Assembly: GCA_037957365.1 (NCBI GenBank)
Contig: JARHVA010000315.1
Coordinates: 2,212,001-2,276,000 of the forward strand
Direction: 5' to 3'
Source: Torreya grandis
Lineage: Eukaryota; Streptophyta; Pinopsida; Cupressales; Taxaceae
Length of the DNA stretch: 64,000 bases
The stretch's first letter is position 1; every line of letters begins with the position of its first letter. Below the pieces are notes generated by a model that had not been told where the DNA came from, searched no databases, and was given only the letters and a program-made list of their open reading frames with translations. Of this stretch, positions 45,359 through 56,388 are shown piece by piece. Made by a program: the position numbers and the translations under genes.

Positions 45359-46540
45359 AGTAGGACCTATTATTTCCCATTTTTATCCAATCTGGAAACT
45401 CTACACTATACCAGAAGCCAGAGAGTTCAAGGTGTTGTTGACCCTATCTTTGAGTTGGTGCAGCAAGTAAATTTTGATTTGTTCCCTCCCCAACTTCAAG
45501 TTCAACGATCCAAGAGTGTTCTTCCTACCCGTACCAGGACACCAACACAAGGTAGAGCTATTTTTTCTATTATTAGCAAGGCTTTACCTATCCACACGCT
45601 GCCCAAATTTGTTATCCCCCTTTTTCATAATCCAATCATGGCTATTCAAGGCCCCTGGGGTAACTCATTTGGCCCACTCAATTTGACTTCACCCTTGCAT
45701 GAACTTCCATGCAGCCCAAGGAAGAATTTCCTCAAATTCTTTGGGGATGGGAGAGTTCATCCTAATGAACACATTGCAGTCTTTAGCATAGCCTGTGGTG
45801 TGATAGGCATGAAATTTGAGGATGTGGTAGTCAAGCTTTTCATAGAAACATTACAAGGTGCTATTGTGGACTAGTTCTACCATCTGTAAGCTCGATCAGT
45901 GACTGATTGGGACACACTCAAAGCCAAAATCAAAGCCAGGTTCAAGTCTATTGAAGATGCACATGCCTTGCTGGCCCAACTCACACAGATGAAGAAGGAG
46001 CCTCATGAACCTATGAGGGATTTCATAGAAAATTTTGATAAGTTGAGGAACAAGATTCCTACTATTGCTCAACCAACACCTAAAAAACTCAAATGCTTCT
46101 TCATCAACTCATAGTTGCCTAAAGTGAGCTTCTTGTTGAGACAGACTGGACACAGACCTTGTTGCTACTCAGGACTTGGCTACTAAATTAGAATATGACC
46201 TTATCTTGGCAAGAAAGATAAGGAGAGATCATAACAGAGGTAAATCCTCTTCATCTTTAGAATACTCATCTACATGCACCACTGATCTAATGGTGCGAAA
46301 ATTGGCCAATGAGTTACTTGCTCTTAGAAAGCAAATGGCACAAGAGATGGCATCTACTCCTTCATACAGAGATGTACCAAGGAGGACATTTCTCAATCAA
46401 TCATACCAAGGCAATGCTGTCAGGAATCAAGTGCAAACAAATTATCTTCCTCCTCCACAGAGGAACCTTGCCCTTGAAGTGCCTCCAACCAATTCAACAG
46501 TGGGATACCATGAAGCAGAATCAGATTTCTCCTTCTAGCT
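45359..46540 (+). pseudogene. Gag of gypsy D
   Basis: The frame is open from 45359 with no early ATG. It reads GPWGNSFGPLNLTSPLHELP, KFFGDGRVHPNEHIAVFS and VVKLFIETLQGAIVD, a stop where related proteins have Trp (near 45872), DWDTLKAKIKARF and LTQMKKEPHEPMRDF. This is the retrotransposon Gag domain (capsid). A frameshift near 46130 moves the reading to another frame, which continues with LATKLEYDLILARKI and a Gln/Asn/Pro-rich tail. No zinc knuckle is visible. It would have formed the virus-like particle. Confidence 0.85.
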
Positions 46541-47096
46541 TGAATTAAATCAAGAAGATGATGCTAATCTCTTTACTGAGGAAGAAGAAGAATTAGCTGG
46601 CAACTGCAACATTGGTTTCTTGAATTATCAAGATGAACCCAGAAGTGAAGGTAAAGCAACTGAAGGATCATACATTATTTTTACACGGTCTAAGAACCAG
46701 TCAACCCAATAAGTTGATAAAGAAAAGATAGAGGAGCACCTGCAGCCAACAGTTTCAATTGCTAAGCGAGGAACCACTCTACCTTTCCAGCCAAAGGACT
46801 CGGTGATTGTGAAAAAGGTAAGTACATCAAACACCCCTACGCCTTCTACTTCAAATTCGTAGTCCAATCCTCCCCCTCCCAAAAATCAAAAGGATGAGCT
46901 CCCATCCTCTATTCCCAGTTCATTTCAAACATTTGATATAATTGACCATATAAAGAAAACCAAAATTTAAATGTCTGAATTTGAATTCCTGTAGTCCAAC
47001 CCTAATCAGTTGGATAAATTGGTTCAATGTGTAAATAATTAAACCATTCCAGCAAGACAAGAAGCTAAAAAGGTAACTCATGATCCCCCAAGGAAC
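46541..47096 (+). pseudogene. Gag-protease spacer of gypsy D
   Basis: An acidic and Ser/Pro/Gln-rich stretch, with words such as EEEELAGNCNIGFLN, RSKNQSTQ and TPTPSTSNS, is interrupted by several stops (TAG or TAA). It has no domain. The minus-strand Gly-rich frame at 46628-46882 is its antisense. Confidence 0.6.
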
Positions 47097-47741
47097 ATGT
47101 CTATCCCAAATAACCTTGTCATTACTCCTCTTACTACCCCTGAGAAAATAGAGCCTTTCTATGTTTCCCTATTGATAAACGGTCACAAGCTGAGCAATTG
47201 CATCATTGATTCTAGAACTTTAGACAATGTCATGCCTACCAAAGTGGTTAAATCTCTTGGCCTCACACTAACCAAAAAAATTGGTAGATGCTTCTCCATG
47301 GAGAACAAACAAGTCCCACTACTAGGACAAATCAAGGACGCTTAATTTGCATTTACAACGTTCCCAGACAAAAGAATCAAGATGATTGTCCTGGTCACTG
47401 ACGTCCCAACATCATACGGCATCTTTCTTGGCCAAAATTTTTTCAAGGATGTTGGTGGCAAGTTGAGCATGGACTTATCCAAGGTGATAATCCCTATCAA
47501 AGGCATTATGAAAAGATTGCTTCTTGAAAAGGAAGCAAAATATGTGGTCACCCAATCATCAACACCTGAAGCTCAAATTTTGTTTGAGTCTTTAGGCATG
47601 GGTAATTACTTTATGTCCATGAAAGAAGTTCATGAAGTGCCTGTTGAAGCTCCTGAAGGTGTCAACCTAGAAATACCTTTAGTTGGAATAGAAGAAAAGA
47701 TGGTAGAATGCAGTACAAGTGATGAGGAATCTTCCCCCTAA
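47097..47741 (+). pseudogene. Aspartic protease of gypsy D, active-site Gly lost
   Basis: Two frames in phase read FYVSLLINGHKLSNCIIDS, RTLDNVMPTKVVKSLGL, then a stop, MIVLVTDVPTSYGIFLGQNF and KDVGGKLSMDLSKVIIP. This is the retropepsin fold of plant gypsy elements, with IIDSG-xDNVMP as the active site and the YGxxLGRxF end. Here DSG has become DSR. The tail of the frame is acidic and ends at 47741; a frameshift separates it from the next domain. Confidence 0.85.
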
Positions 47742-47794
47742 ACAAAGAAGAATCTAGAGAAAAATTAGCATCTGAGAAGGTATGAATTCTAGAA

Positions 47795-48305
47795 TTTGAT
47801 GGTAGTTGCTCCTCTACCAGTTCAAGAGCTGAGATTGTGCTAATATCTCCTCAAAGAGATATTTTTCCTTCATCATACAAATTGTAGTTCAACAACACCA
47901 ACAACATGACTGAGTATGAATCTATCTTACTTAGATTAAAGGCTGCTCATGACAAAGGTATCAAACTCCTTCATGCCAAAGGAGATGTTGAATTGGTGGT
48001 TTGTCAGGTGAGGAACTTCTATCAAACCAAAAATGAAAGATTGCACCACTACCACAATCTAGTCTGGGATCAACTTGATTACTTTGATGCTTTTAGCATC
48101 TCTACCATACCTAGAGAATTCAATGACAGAGCTGATGCATTGGCTATTCCGATAACTCTTCTGGTTCTTCACCCAAACTTCAAAGGACACAAGTACACTA
48201 TTGAGTTGGTCTTTCGACCAAGTGTACCTAATAATGCCAATTATTGGAAATTGTTTAACAATGACAACCAAATCATTGTTTTCTTAGAGCAAAAAGACAG
48301 CTTTG
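47795..48305 (+). pseudogene. Extra RNase H domain upstream of RT in gypsy D
   Basis: The reading shows ILEFDGSCSSTSSRAEIVL, SPQRDIFPSS, one stop, FNNTNNMTEYESILLRLKA, KGDVELVVCQVRN and TIPREFNDRADALAIP, then PITLLVLHPNFKG. The four acidic positions of the fold are all present (DGS, TEYE, GDVE, RADAL). Related domains occur in Tat-type plant gypsy elements. The position here, between protease and RT, leaves a second, ordinary gypsy RNase H after RT, so the element has two. The frame runs on without shift into RT. Confidence 0.85.
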
Positions 48306-49499
48306 AATAGCTGCACTTTAAAGGTAGTGAGAAGCTTGAACCAGCCCCTGAATCAAGTGCAAATACAGATGAAGAGTTTTTGCAACTCAAAGAGAATAAA
48401 ATCCCAAAAGGCCTAGTTTCCTTTGAAAAGTTATTTGACAAACATGATAGATTCATCAAACAGCAGCAAACGGATTCAAGCTCCTCTCAAGAGTTTGATC
48501 AAGTAAATCTGGGTACCAAAGGAGATCTCAAGATGGTGAACATTGGGAAGTGTTGTACTCCGTAAGAGAGATCCAAGTTCACTGCTCTACTCTGCCAGTA
48601 TATGGATGTTCTAGCATACTCCTATGATGATCTCAAGTCACTCAGGCCTGAAGAAATCCACCATGATGTTCCTCTCAATGCTGACTCGGTGCCTTACAAG
48701 CAAAAATCTATACAGTACAATCTAAAAATATCAGGTACTATTCTCTCTGAGATATAAAAAATGCTAAATTCCAAGATCATTTTTTCAATCCATCATTCCA
48801 CATAGATTGCCAACATAGTGCCTATGAGGAAGAAGAATGGCAAAATTCACCTCTGTGTAGATTTCAGGAACTTGAATCATTCATCCTTAAAGGATAACTA
48901 TCCTTTGCCCATCATGGATCAAGTGCTTCAGACAGTGACTAGTTTCGAGATGTTATCAATATTAGATGGTTTTCTAGGATACGATCAAGTTGAAGTTGGT
49001 GAAACAGACCAGCATAAGATTGCCTTCACCATGCCTTAGGGCACCTTTGCTTATCAGAGAATGCCATTCGACCTTATTAATGCTGGTGCCACTTTCTAAA
49101 GAGCAATGGACCTTGTTTTCAAAGATAAAATGGTTAAGTTCATTGTAGTTTATCTTGATAACTTGACTATCTTTTCCAAGGATTGCCCAGATCACATGCA
49201 TCACTTACAATAAGTACTGGAATGCTGCCACCAAAATGGCATTTTTTTAAACCCCAAAAAGTCTATTTTTGGGGTAACATAAGGAAAACTTCTCAGACAC
49301 ATTATTTCCTAGGAAGGCATAAAGATTGACTTAGACAGAATCAAGTCCATCCAAGAGCTTACTTTGCCCACAAGTAGGGCTGCAGTTCACTCTTTCTTTG
49401 GATAGGTGAATTTCTTAAGAAGGTTCATCCTTGAGTTTGCTGAGAAGACTCAACATATTGTAAACATGATGAAGGGAAAGGCCATCTTCAGCTAGATTG
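48306..49499 (+). pseudogene. Reverse transcriptase of gypsy D
   Basis: In the same frame as the extra RNase H: NKIPKGLVSFEKLFDKHD, MVNIGKCC, then the RT proper with NIVPMRKKNGKIHLCVDF (48809), DNYPLPIMDQVLQ, LSILDGFLGYDQV, GTFAYQRMPFDLINAGATF and VVYLDNLTIFSKD (49147). The first catalytic Asp (LCVDF/ILDGF region) is kept. YLDD has become YLDN, removing one of the paired Asp. Further on, FGV--GKLLRHIIS and IQELTLPTSRAAVHSFFG close the domain. Stops include positions where relatives carry Trp (PWGTF) or Gln. Confidence 0.9.
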
Positions 49500-49960
49500 A
49501 AGAAGGCAAATTAGCAGTCTGGGATATCAAGGTAGCTATTGCCCACGCCCCAATTTTGGTTTGTCCAGACTACAACAAGGAATTCACCATATATAGTTAT
49601 ACTTATGAACACACACTTTCAATAATTTTGGTTTAGTAGAACTAAGAAGGTGTGGAATCTCCCATTTCTTTCATGAGCTATCCTCTCAAAGCTCATGAGC
49701 TAAAATACTCAAACATGGAGAAGCATGCCTATGCAGTGGTAAAGGCAGTGAAGCATTTCTGCTTCTACATCCTGAATTCACACGTTACTACCTTGGTTCC
49801 TGATACCACGGTTAAATCCATATTAACTCAGCAGGAGTTTAAGATGAAAAGAGGCAATTAGATTGCAAAAAACTAAGAGTTTGATCTAGCCATCAAACCA
49901 ATGAAGCTAGTGCATGGAAAGGGCCTATGCTAATTAATTGCTGATAACAAGCTAGAGGGA
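49500..49960 (+). pseudogene. Second (gypsy-type) RNase H of gypsy D
   Basis: It reads WDIKVAIAHAPILVCPDYNK, EFTIYSYTYEHTLSIILV, three stops close together (49636-49645), then SPISFMSYPLKAHELKYSNM, EKHAYAVVKAVKHFCFYI and ILTQQEFKMKRGN. The order follows the RNase H that directly follows RT in gypsy elements. The first Asp (YxDAS) reads Ser here (YSYTY), whereas the upstream RNase H keeps its acidic set. The domain ends in LAIKPMKLVHGKGL. Confidence 0.8.
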
Positions 49961-50077
49961 ATAGAGCATGAAGAATCAAGAGAAGAAGACATGCCAACAG
50001 CCCTCTTTATCTCCACTATGAATGAGTGGTATTTGGATATTGCTCATTTCCTTACTTATGGTGAATGTCTTGCTCAC

Positions 50078-51301
50078 CTATCTTACAAGGAAATGAGGAC
50101 TATCAAGTTGAAAGCTGCTAGTTTTGTCCTCTAGGACAACGGCCTGTATAAGAAGAGCCTGGATGGAGTGTTCTTTTGTTGCATGGACAAAGAGCATCAA
50201 AACCAACTTTTGAGGTCCTTCCACAATTTGGCCTATGGAGGAAATTTCTCTGCTCCTGTAACTACCCATAAAATTCTACGAGCTAGGTATTACTGGCCAA
50301 CTCTCTTTCAAGATGCATACAAGTGGGTAAGGAAATGTGAACTATGCTAGCAGTTTATTAGAAGACCCAAGTTTATTAGAAGACCCAAGTTGGCTGCCCT
50401 GCCTCTCAAGCCAGTGGTCATAGAATAACCATTTCAACAATGGGGTATGGATTTCATTGGTTTTTTAAACCCATCTTCAAGTGCCAGACATGACTATGTC
50501 CTCACAACCACAGATTACTTCACCAAGTGGGTGGAAGCTATCCCAACTAAACATGTTACTTCAAAAGTAGTGTGCAATTTTCTCAAGGAGAACATCATTT
50601 TCAAGTTTGGGGTCCCATTCAAGATTGTCACAGACAATGTAGCTTGTTTCACTTTTCAGGAGATTACTCAGTTCTATTTTTACTATGGGATCACCCTATC
50701 TCATTCTTTTGATTACTTTTTGCAAGGGAATAGACAAGTTGAATCAAGTAACAAGAACTTGGTGACTATCATCAAGAAGCTGGTGGATGACAACCAAAGT
50801 ACATGGCATAAAGCATTTGTTGATGCTTTGTGGGCAGATAGAATTACACCAAAAAGGGCAATTGGTATGTCTCTTTTCCAACTTCTTTATGGACTCAATG
50901 CTGAGATACCAATCACCTTGGAATTATCAGCATTGAAATTAGCTAAAGCCATTGAAGATCAGACATATGAAAGCTCCTTTGATAAGAGAATCATGTGCTT
51001 GATTGAGATGGATGAGCAGTGAACTATGGTGGTGAACTGAATTGCATAGCATCAAAGTCTGGTGAAGAAGCTCTTCGACCAGAAAGCAAAAAATTGAGAT
51101 TTCCAGATTGGAGATCAAGTCCCGTTGTGAGACAAGAGAAGACAACCAAAAGGAATGCATGGAAAGTTTGATTCCCTGTAGAGAGGCCCTTTTACTATTC
51201 ATGAGCTCAACGGTGAAAATAGCTTCCTATTGAAGTATCAAGATGGCACACCCTTTTCTCTACCTCACAATGGGCAGCATCTGAAGCACTTCAATTCTTG
51301 A
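50078..51301 (+). pseudogene. Integrase of gypsy D
   Basis: The zinc-binding region reads HNLAYGGNFSAPVTTHKILR, RARYYWPTLFQDAYKWVRKC and ELC (50225-50348). The core reads WGMDFIGFLNP (50442), TTDYFTKWVEAIPTKHVT, FGVPFKIVTDNVACF (50612) and GNRQVESSNKNLV (50727), so DDE is Asp, Asp, Glu and intact. The C-terminal part reads DQKAKN-DFQIGDQV, FDSL-RGPFTIHELNG and ends HNGQHLKHFNS at the stop 51299-51301. An in-frame 18-base duplication repeats FIRRPK at 50354-50389. Same frame as RT; stops are few after 50447. Confidence 0.9.
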
Positions 51302-51532
51302 AGTATCAAATAAGTTCACCTGTACATATGTATATTTGTATAGCCTTTATTTCTATTGTCTATTGCTCATTTTCATTTTTTTGAGCCTTTCTTTTTGGGT
51401 AGCATGACTCCATAGCCCAATGGCATACTTCAAGGCACTAGATATTTTGGTCTCTACTCCCCTCAGCGATTCTAAGTTTTTAACTGAAGGAAGTTCCTCA
51501 ACTGGATCTAGTTGTTATTCCTAAAAGCTATC

Positions 51533-54165
51533 ACTCCTTTTTGGGACAATATGTGAACTATTTTGGTTCAACATGCCAAAATAATCTCTTCCCTTCTCGA
51601 AATTTATTCTAAGCTTTCAAATGCTTCATTTTTCAAGCTTTTTCAGTAAAGGGGCTAGTTGGTCCAAGGTTCAATGTCGTCGGCAAGCTTCATAGAGTCA
51701 AGAACTTTGTCAAAGATCATCAAGTTCAACCGCTTCACGGTTCAATGGTTCAAAGGAAAAAGCTTGAGAGTGGAAGCTACCAAATGTCATCTGCCGGGAC
51801 ACTTTATAGTTTGTTTTTAAAAAGCAGTTAAATGTGCCACATGTCCCTTATAAAGCTCGACAGAAGTCACCAAGTTTCAACATCCACAGTTTTTTTCTTT
51901 TTCATTATTGAGTAAGGACTATGGTGGGCCCCGAGTGAGTGGCTAAAAGTAAGCAGAGCGTTCCAAGTGTCATCGTCTGTGTGATTGCTAAAGTAAGCAG
52001 ACTGTGCCATGTGTCCCATTATATCTCAACAGAGCGTGACAAGTGTCAGCTTCCACATGTCAAGCTTCTTTCAATAAGCTTCTCTCAGAGTCCCATAGAA
52101 AGTGCCAAGTGGCAATAGTAAAAGGTTGTAATTTGTTTCTAGGAAGCTATGGAAGTTGCCACATGCCCCTGGTAAAACTCAGCGGAAGTTGCCAAGTGTC
52201 AATATCTGTAGTTTCTTCCTTTTATTTCATTATTTTGAGTAAGGACTATGGTGGGCCCCAGGTGAGTTGCTAAAGTAAGTAGAACGTGCCAAGTGTCATC
52301 ATTCATGTGAATCCAAATGAGTCTTGAATGTTTTTTTAGTGTTTCTAAAGCTCAACGGATGTTGCCATGTGTCATCTTCCACAGGGCTCTCAAAGGTTTC
52401 TAAAGCTTCTACAATTTAAGCAAAACATGCCACATGTCTCGTTATAACTCAGTGGAGTGTGACAAGTGTCTACATCCACGTTCCCCTTTTGAAGCTGCTC
52501 AGGCAAGAAGTGTTGTGGGTTCCATTTTTCATAAGTTTCTAATAAATTTCAAAGCAGTAGAATGTGCCACGTGTCAAAGACAGAGCAATCCCAATACAAA
52601 GATGCAGAGCCAAAGAAAGAATTCCTTCAGATATTTTGTCTAAGGGAGATAAAGAAACAATATCTTGTCAAAAAAATTAAACCCTGAAGGCCGCTCGAAA
52701 GATCCCAAAGGGTAGGTACCCTTGCGAGGGGGCACTTGACACTTAAAAAGGACCATTTGAAAAGTTTGAAGGGACACCTTCCCTTCAGAGTGTTCCAAAG
52801 GCTTGATAAAGACACAGAAAGAAGCTTTGAAAGACTTAGATGAAAAGGAGCCTTCAAGGTCCATGATGGTTCAAACAAAGTAGTGACTAGTGACATCCTC
52901 GTGAATGTCAAATTTAAGATGATGGAATATCCATTAATTGTTGAATATGGCATAAAATCTGAAAAGTAAAACAAGTAACTGGCTGAAAAGAGAGCTCGAG
53001 AGCCCTAATTGATGTAGAGAAGAGAAAACAATATAAAAGATCAGAAATATCTATAGGGGAGTTATTTTCAATAGGTGAAATAGTGGATCAAGTAGACTTC
53101 TGAGCATGCCAAATCAAAGATGCGGCCTATTTTTCTTCCATGAATTAAAGGCAAAGGGACAGTTTTGCAGACACCAATAAAAGGACCAGACAGTCCATAC
53201 TAAGGAAGAGACATAGTAGATGAATTAGCATGCCATAGTTAATGCAGCCGCTCGATTCTAGCATGGCCCTCCTTGATAAAACTAATAATGTATTCAAGGC
53301 ATTAAATGCAGCATGGGTCACCCCATGGAACAAAGCACCAAACCTCTCTTGGATTCTATATAATGTAATCTCTTACGTTATTCAAAGGGAGATCTTTTTT
53401 ATCACAGAAGCAAAACTTTGCCCAAATTGAAAGGAGAATACTGAGACTTTGAGCTCAGATTGTTGTTCATATTATTTTATCTGAATGAGAAAGCAAGTTA
53501 TCTGTATAATTTGTGTTATTATAGTTTGTATCATTTTAGGAGATTATTCTTATGTCTATCTTCTGAATGTGTTCTTGTTTATTTAATCTAACAACCAAAT
53601 TTTTTGGACATAATCAAGAAGGTGTCCTAAAGCCAACTATAAGAAGACTTTGTGTTGCCTACAGTTGCCTTTAGTGTGTTTGTCTTTTTCTATTTTCTAT
53701 GTAAAGGACCTTGGGATGACTTTGTACCATCATTGTTCTTCGTATCTCACTCTTTGGACAGATGAAGTGGAGAAATTGTGCTACACTTTATTCTGTTGGT
53801 TACTGTACCCTGTTACAAGTCATTTGTCACTACCTGAAAGAACTCTTGTTGTTCCCTGTAAGATCACTTTTGAAAAAAGAAAAGTGCCTTCAGTCTCTTC
53901 ACCAAGATTTCTCATTTGTCTGTGAGCATCATCTCTAAAAAAAAAGAGATGGATGGTGATACCCTACCCCCGAGTGTTATTTTCTGCTTATATCTATAGT
54001 ATATAGCCCATTTATACTTATAAAGAACCTCCCCTTGATGAGAGGAGAGATTCGTCTCCTTTGGATGTGGTAAACCTACAACTTTGGTTGACCAATCTCC
54101 CTTGCTATGGATGATCAAACCTATTTTGTTCATCAGTACGCTGGTGACAAAATATTCACCCAACA
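51533..54165 (+). repeat. 3' LTR of gypsy D (2633 bp)
   Basis: It starts TGTTATTCCTAAAAGC and ends TATTCACCCAACA, pairing with 42622-45299 over its whole length. It carries the same CCA-GTGTC array (about 51770-52580, with CCACGTGTC at 52567-52575) and the TATATAA at 53357-53363. The 230 bases before it (51302-51532) hold no clear polypurine tract. Confidence 0.95.
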
Positions 54166-54170
54166 ATAAG

Positions 54171-54985
54171 ATCATTGGTTAAGAGTTATGAGGATTAAAT
54201 CAATATCTTTTAATAAAGACTAAACAACACTAATGAACATGAGGAGATCATCAAACAGTTGGAAACTCAAATTGACATTGTCACTACAAGTCTTAAGACC
54301 AAGGAGATAGAATGCATCAAGTTTGGAATTAAAATAGAGTCCCTAAAGATAAAATTGGATCATGCAACAGTCAAGTTGAAGACACATCAAAAATTTGAGA
54401 AAATTAGTGAATTCCTTGGTGATATTTTTAATATTCAAAGGTCTCTACATGACAAGACAGGTTTTGGATTCAAATAAGACCAAAAGGAAAACAAAGAGAC
54501 TCAGACCTAAAAGAACAATACTGACAAAGTAAGACCTATGTAGAAGCTCTCTAATATGATACTTAAGTTGATCATCAATAAGTCAAGAAGAACTTGAATC
54601 CTTCAAGAGACAATAAAGGTAGAGGTGTATCATTCAAACTCAAATAGACAAGGTATGTAAATTCATTTAATGGTTATCGTTTCTCATGTAATCAATATGG
54701 ACATAGAGCTATGGATTGTAAACATTATGCAAGAATCAATTCCTCATGGATGAATAAGGTAAATGTCCATTACAACAATAGAATAATAATACTATGTTAT
54801 AATTGTGATCAAAGAGGATATATTACAAGGGACTACAAGATGAGGCATATGAGGAAGGTAAGTCAAGACAAAAGCATATACAATCATATCATTAAAAAGT
54901 GGATCAAGAAGTTAAACCCTGTGGACAAGGTGAAGGAGGAGCGAAAGACTAAAGATGAAGAATCTATGCTAGCTCAAAATACCTT
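54171..54985 (+). pseudogene. Gag of copia B, C-terminal part
   Basis: The reading resumes after gypsy D with SLVKSYED, then a 72-codon frame (54259-54477) HEEIIKQLETQIDIVTTSLK with coiled-coil heptads. It ends FEKISEFLGDIFNIQRSLHD and KTGFGF, the known tail of SIRE-type Gag. After a frame change come RFSCNQYGHRAMDCKHYAR (54678-54734) and CYNCDQRGYITRDYK (54798-54842), two nucleocapsid-type knuckles. The second has lost its His (GY for GH) and its last Cys (DY for DC). Confidence 0.85.
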
Positions 54986-55188
54986 TCACATTCAAGATGA
55001 AGGCATGAAATGTTATATAGATAGTGGTTGCTCAAGCCACATGACAAGAGACAAAATCAAGTTCATCTCATTGAAGAAGAATGCTATAAGAATAGTGAGA
55101 TTCGAAGATAACACAACTACTGATATATTTGGTAAGGGTATATTGAGTTTAGACAATGGGAAGACTAAGACAGAGAATGTGTTGTATG
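54986..55188 (+). pseudogene. Protease of copia B, interrupted by solo LTR C1
   Basis: In the frame 54711-55193: FHIQDEGMKCYIDSGCSSHM, TRDKIKFISLKKNAIRIVRF, DIFGKGILS and KTENVLYV. The IDSG active site is intact. The frame ends inside LTR C1. Across the insertion, with one target duplication removed, NVLYV joins directly to LKHNLLSV at 56400, the normal protease/pre-integrase sequence of these elements. Confidence 0.9.
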
Positions 55189-56383
55189 TGTAGACATCCA
55201 ATTCCTAACACCATTTGTGTTGAAATTGTCAATCTTATGCAAATTGCACTTAAATTCACAATTTGGCCTAAAAACACTAAAACACCCTAAATGGTTTGGA
55301 CTTATGCCGATTTAGGTCAAAGTATCCCTAAATAGGGCAATGCATTTTATGGGCCAACTAACTTTGATCAGATTATTTCGATTCAAAATGCCAATTTTGC
55401 ACCTGGGTGCTCTAAATTGTTTTTTATCCTAATTCATCATTACACATCACGTACCTTTATTATTTTGTGTTGGCTGCATTCTAAATGAGAATACAGTTCC
55501 AATGCATCTAAAATAACCTTCTAATTCTTATTTAGTCAAATTATGACCCAATAATATGACATTCTAACCATTTTGATTAATTGAGGATAATTTCCAAATA
55601 ATTGCACCAATATTGATTAACCTTGTTTAAGGCTAATTGATCCAAATCAAGAGCTTAAGTGGCTTTTCTATGAGAGTTGTTGAATATTTCATTTTGGAAA
55701 TTGATTTCTATTAATTGCATCATCTAATAACATCATTTCTTGGGAAGACATCCCTAGGCCATAAATGCCACAAATATCAAGATTATGGGTCTCCCATGCC
55801 TCATTAAGACCCTCCATGCCTCTTAAATGCCCCTCTACCCCAAATATTTATGAGAGATATTTATGGATTTAATTATACAATTGGATTAATCCTTAGCCAC
55901 ACATCTTGATCCTGAGATGGATAGTTCAGGTTGATTCTGATCAATCTCAAAAATTTATAAATAGAGAGGACATGAACATCATTTTTAAGCTTGATTTGTG
56001 CAAAGTTATAATGTTAAATTGTCTCCACATTCCCTTGCATTTGATCATTGATTTTATATGCAAGCTTCATTGATAGGCTAGTTTAGTGATTTCAAATCAT
56101 AAGCCTAGGTTTTACAAGGAGTTCTTGAGGCATTGGAGGAGTTGGCCACCATTGTTATTGAAGACAAGAGCTCTTGATCAAGAGAGAACATGTTTTTGAG
56201 CCATTTTTGGAGGATGAATTCACTTGGAAAGGTATAGGTTTCTTATTTTCTTTCATTTTCCTTTCATTGTCATTAGTAATTCTCGCATGAATAGATAGGC
56301 TTAATTCGGTTTAATCTTATGCATTTTTTCTTTAATTTATTGGACTAATGCTTAACTAATCATTTTACGTAATCCTCTCTATA
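55189..56383 (+). repeat. Solo LTR C1 (1195 bp) with target duplication
   Basis: It starts TGTAGACATCC and ends CTCTCTATA, so the ends form a near TGTAGA/TCTACA inverted repeat. GTATG (55184-55188) precedes it and GTATA (56384-56388) follows. No internal region is present, so it is a solo LTR left by recombination. It is alignable over nearly all its length to 59793-60951, for example GGGCAATGCA-TTTATG-GCCA-CTAACTTTGATC and CCATGCCTCTTAA. Orientation is taken from its LTR partner C2. It contains no supported gene. Confidence 0.85.
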
Positions 56384-56388
56384 GTATA

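Larger units (their letters stand above)
42622..54165 (+). mobile_element. Ty3/gypsy element D (Tat-like), 11.5 kb, with target duplication
   Basis: LTRs of about 2.65 kb lie at 42622-45299 and 51533-54165. ATAAG is present immediately outside both ends (42617-42621 and 54166-54170), a perfect target duplication within copia B gag. The internal region (45300-51532) reads primer-binding site, gag, protease, an extra RNase H, RT, RNase H and integrase. By eye the LTRs are about 90% identical. The long LTRs, the extra RNase H and a TGGCGACTC-type primer site suggest the Tat group. Stops, two frameshifts and lost protease and RT residues make it inactive. Confidence 0.95.
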
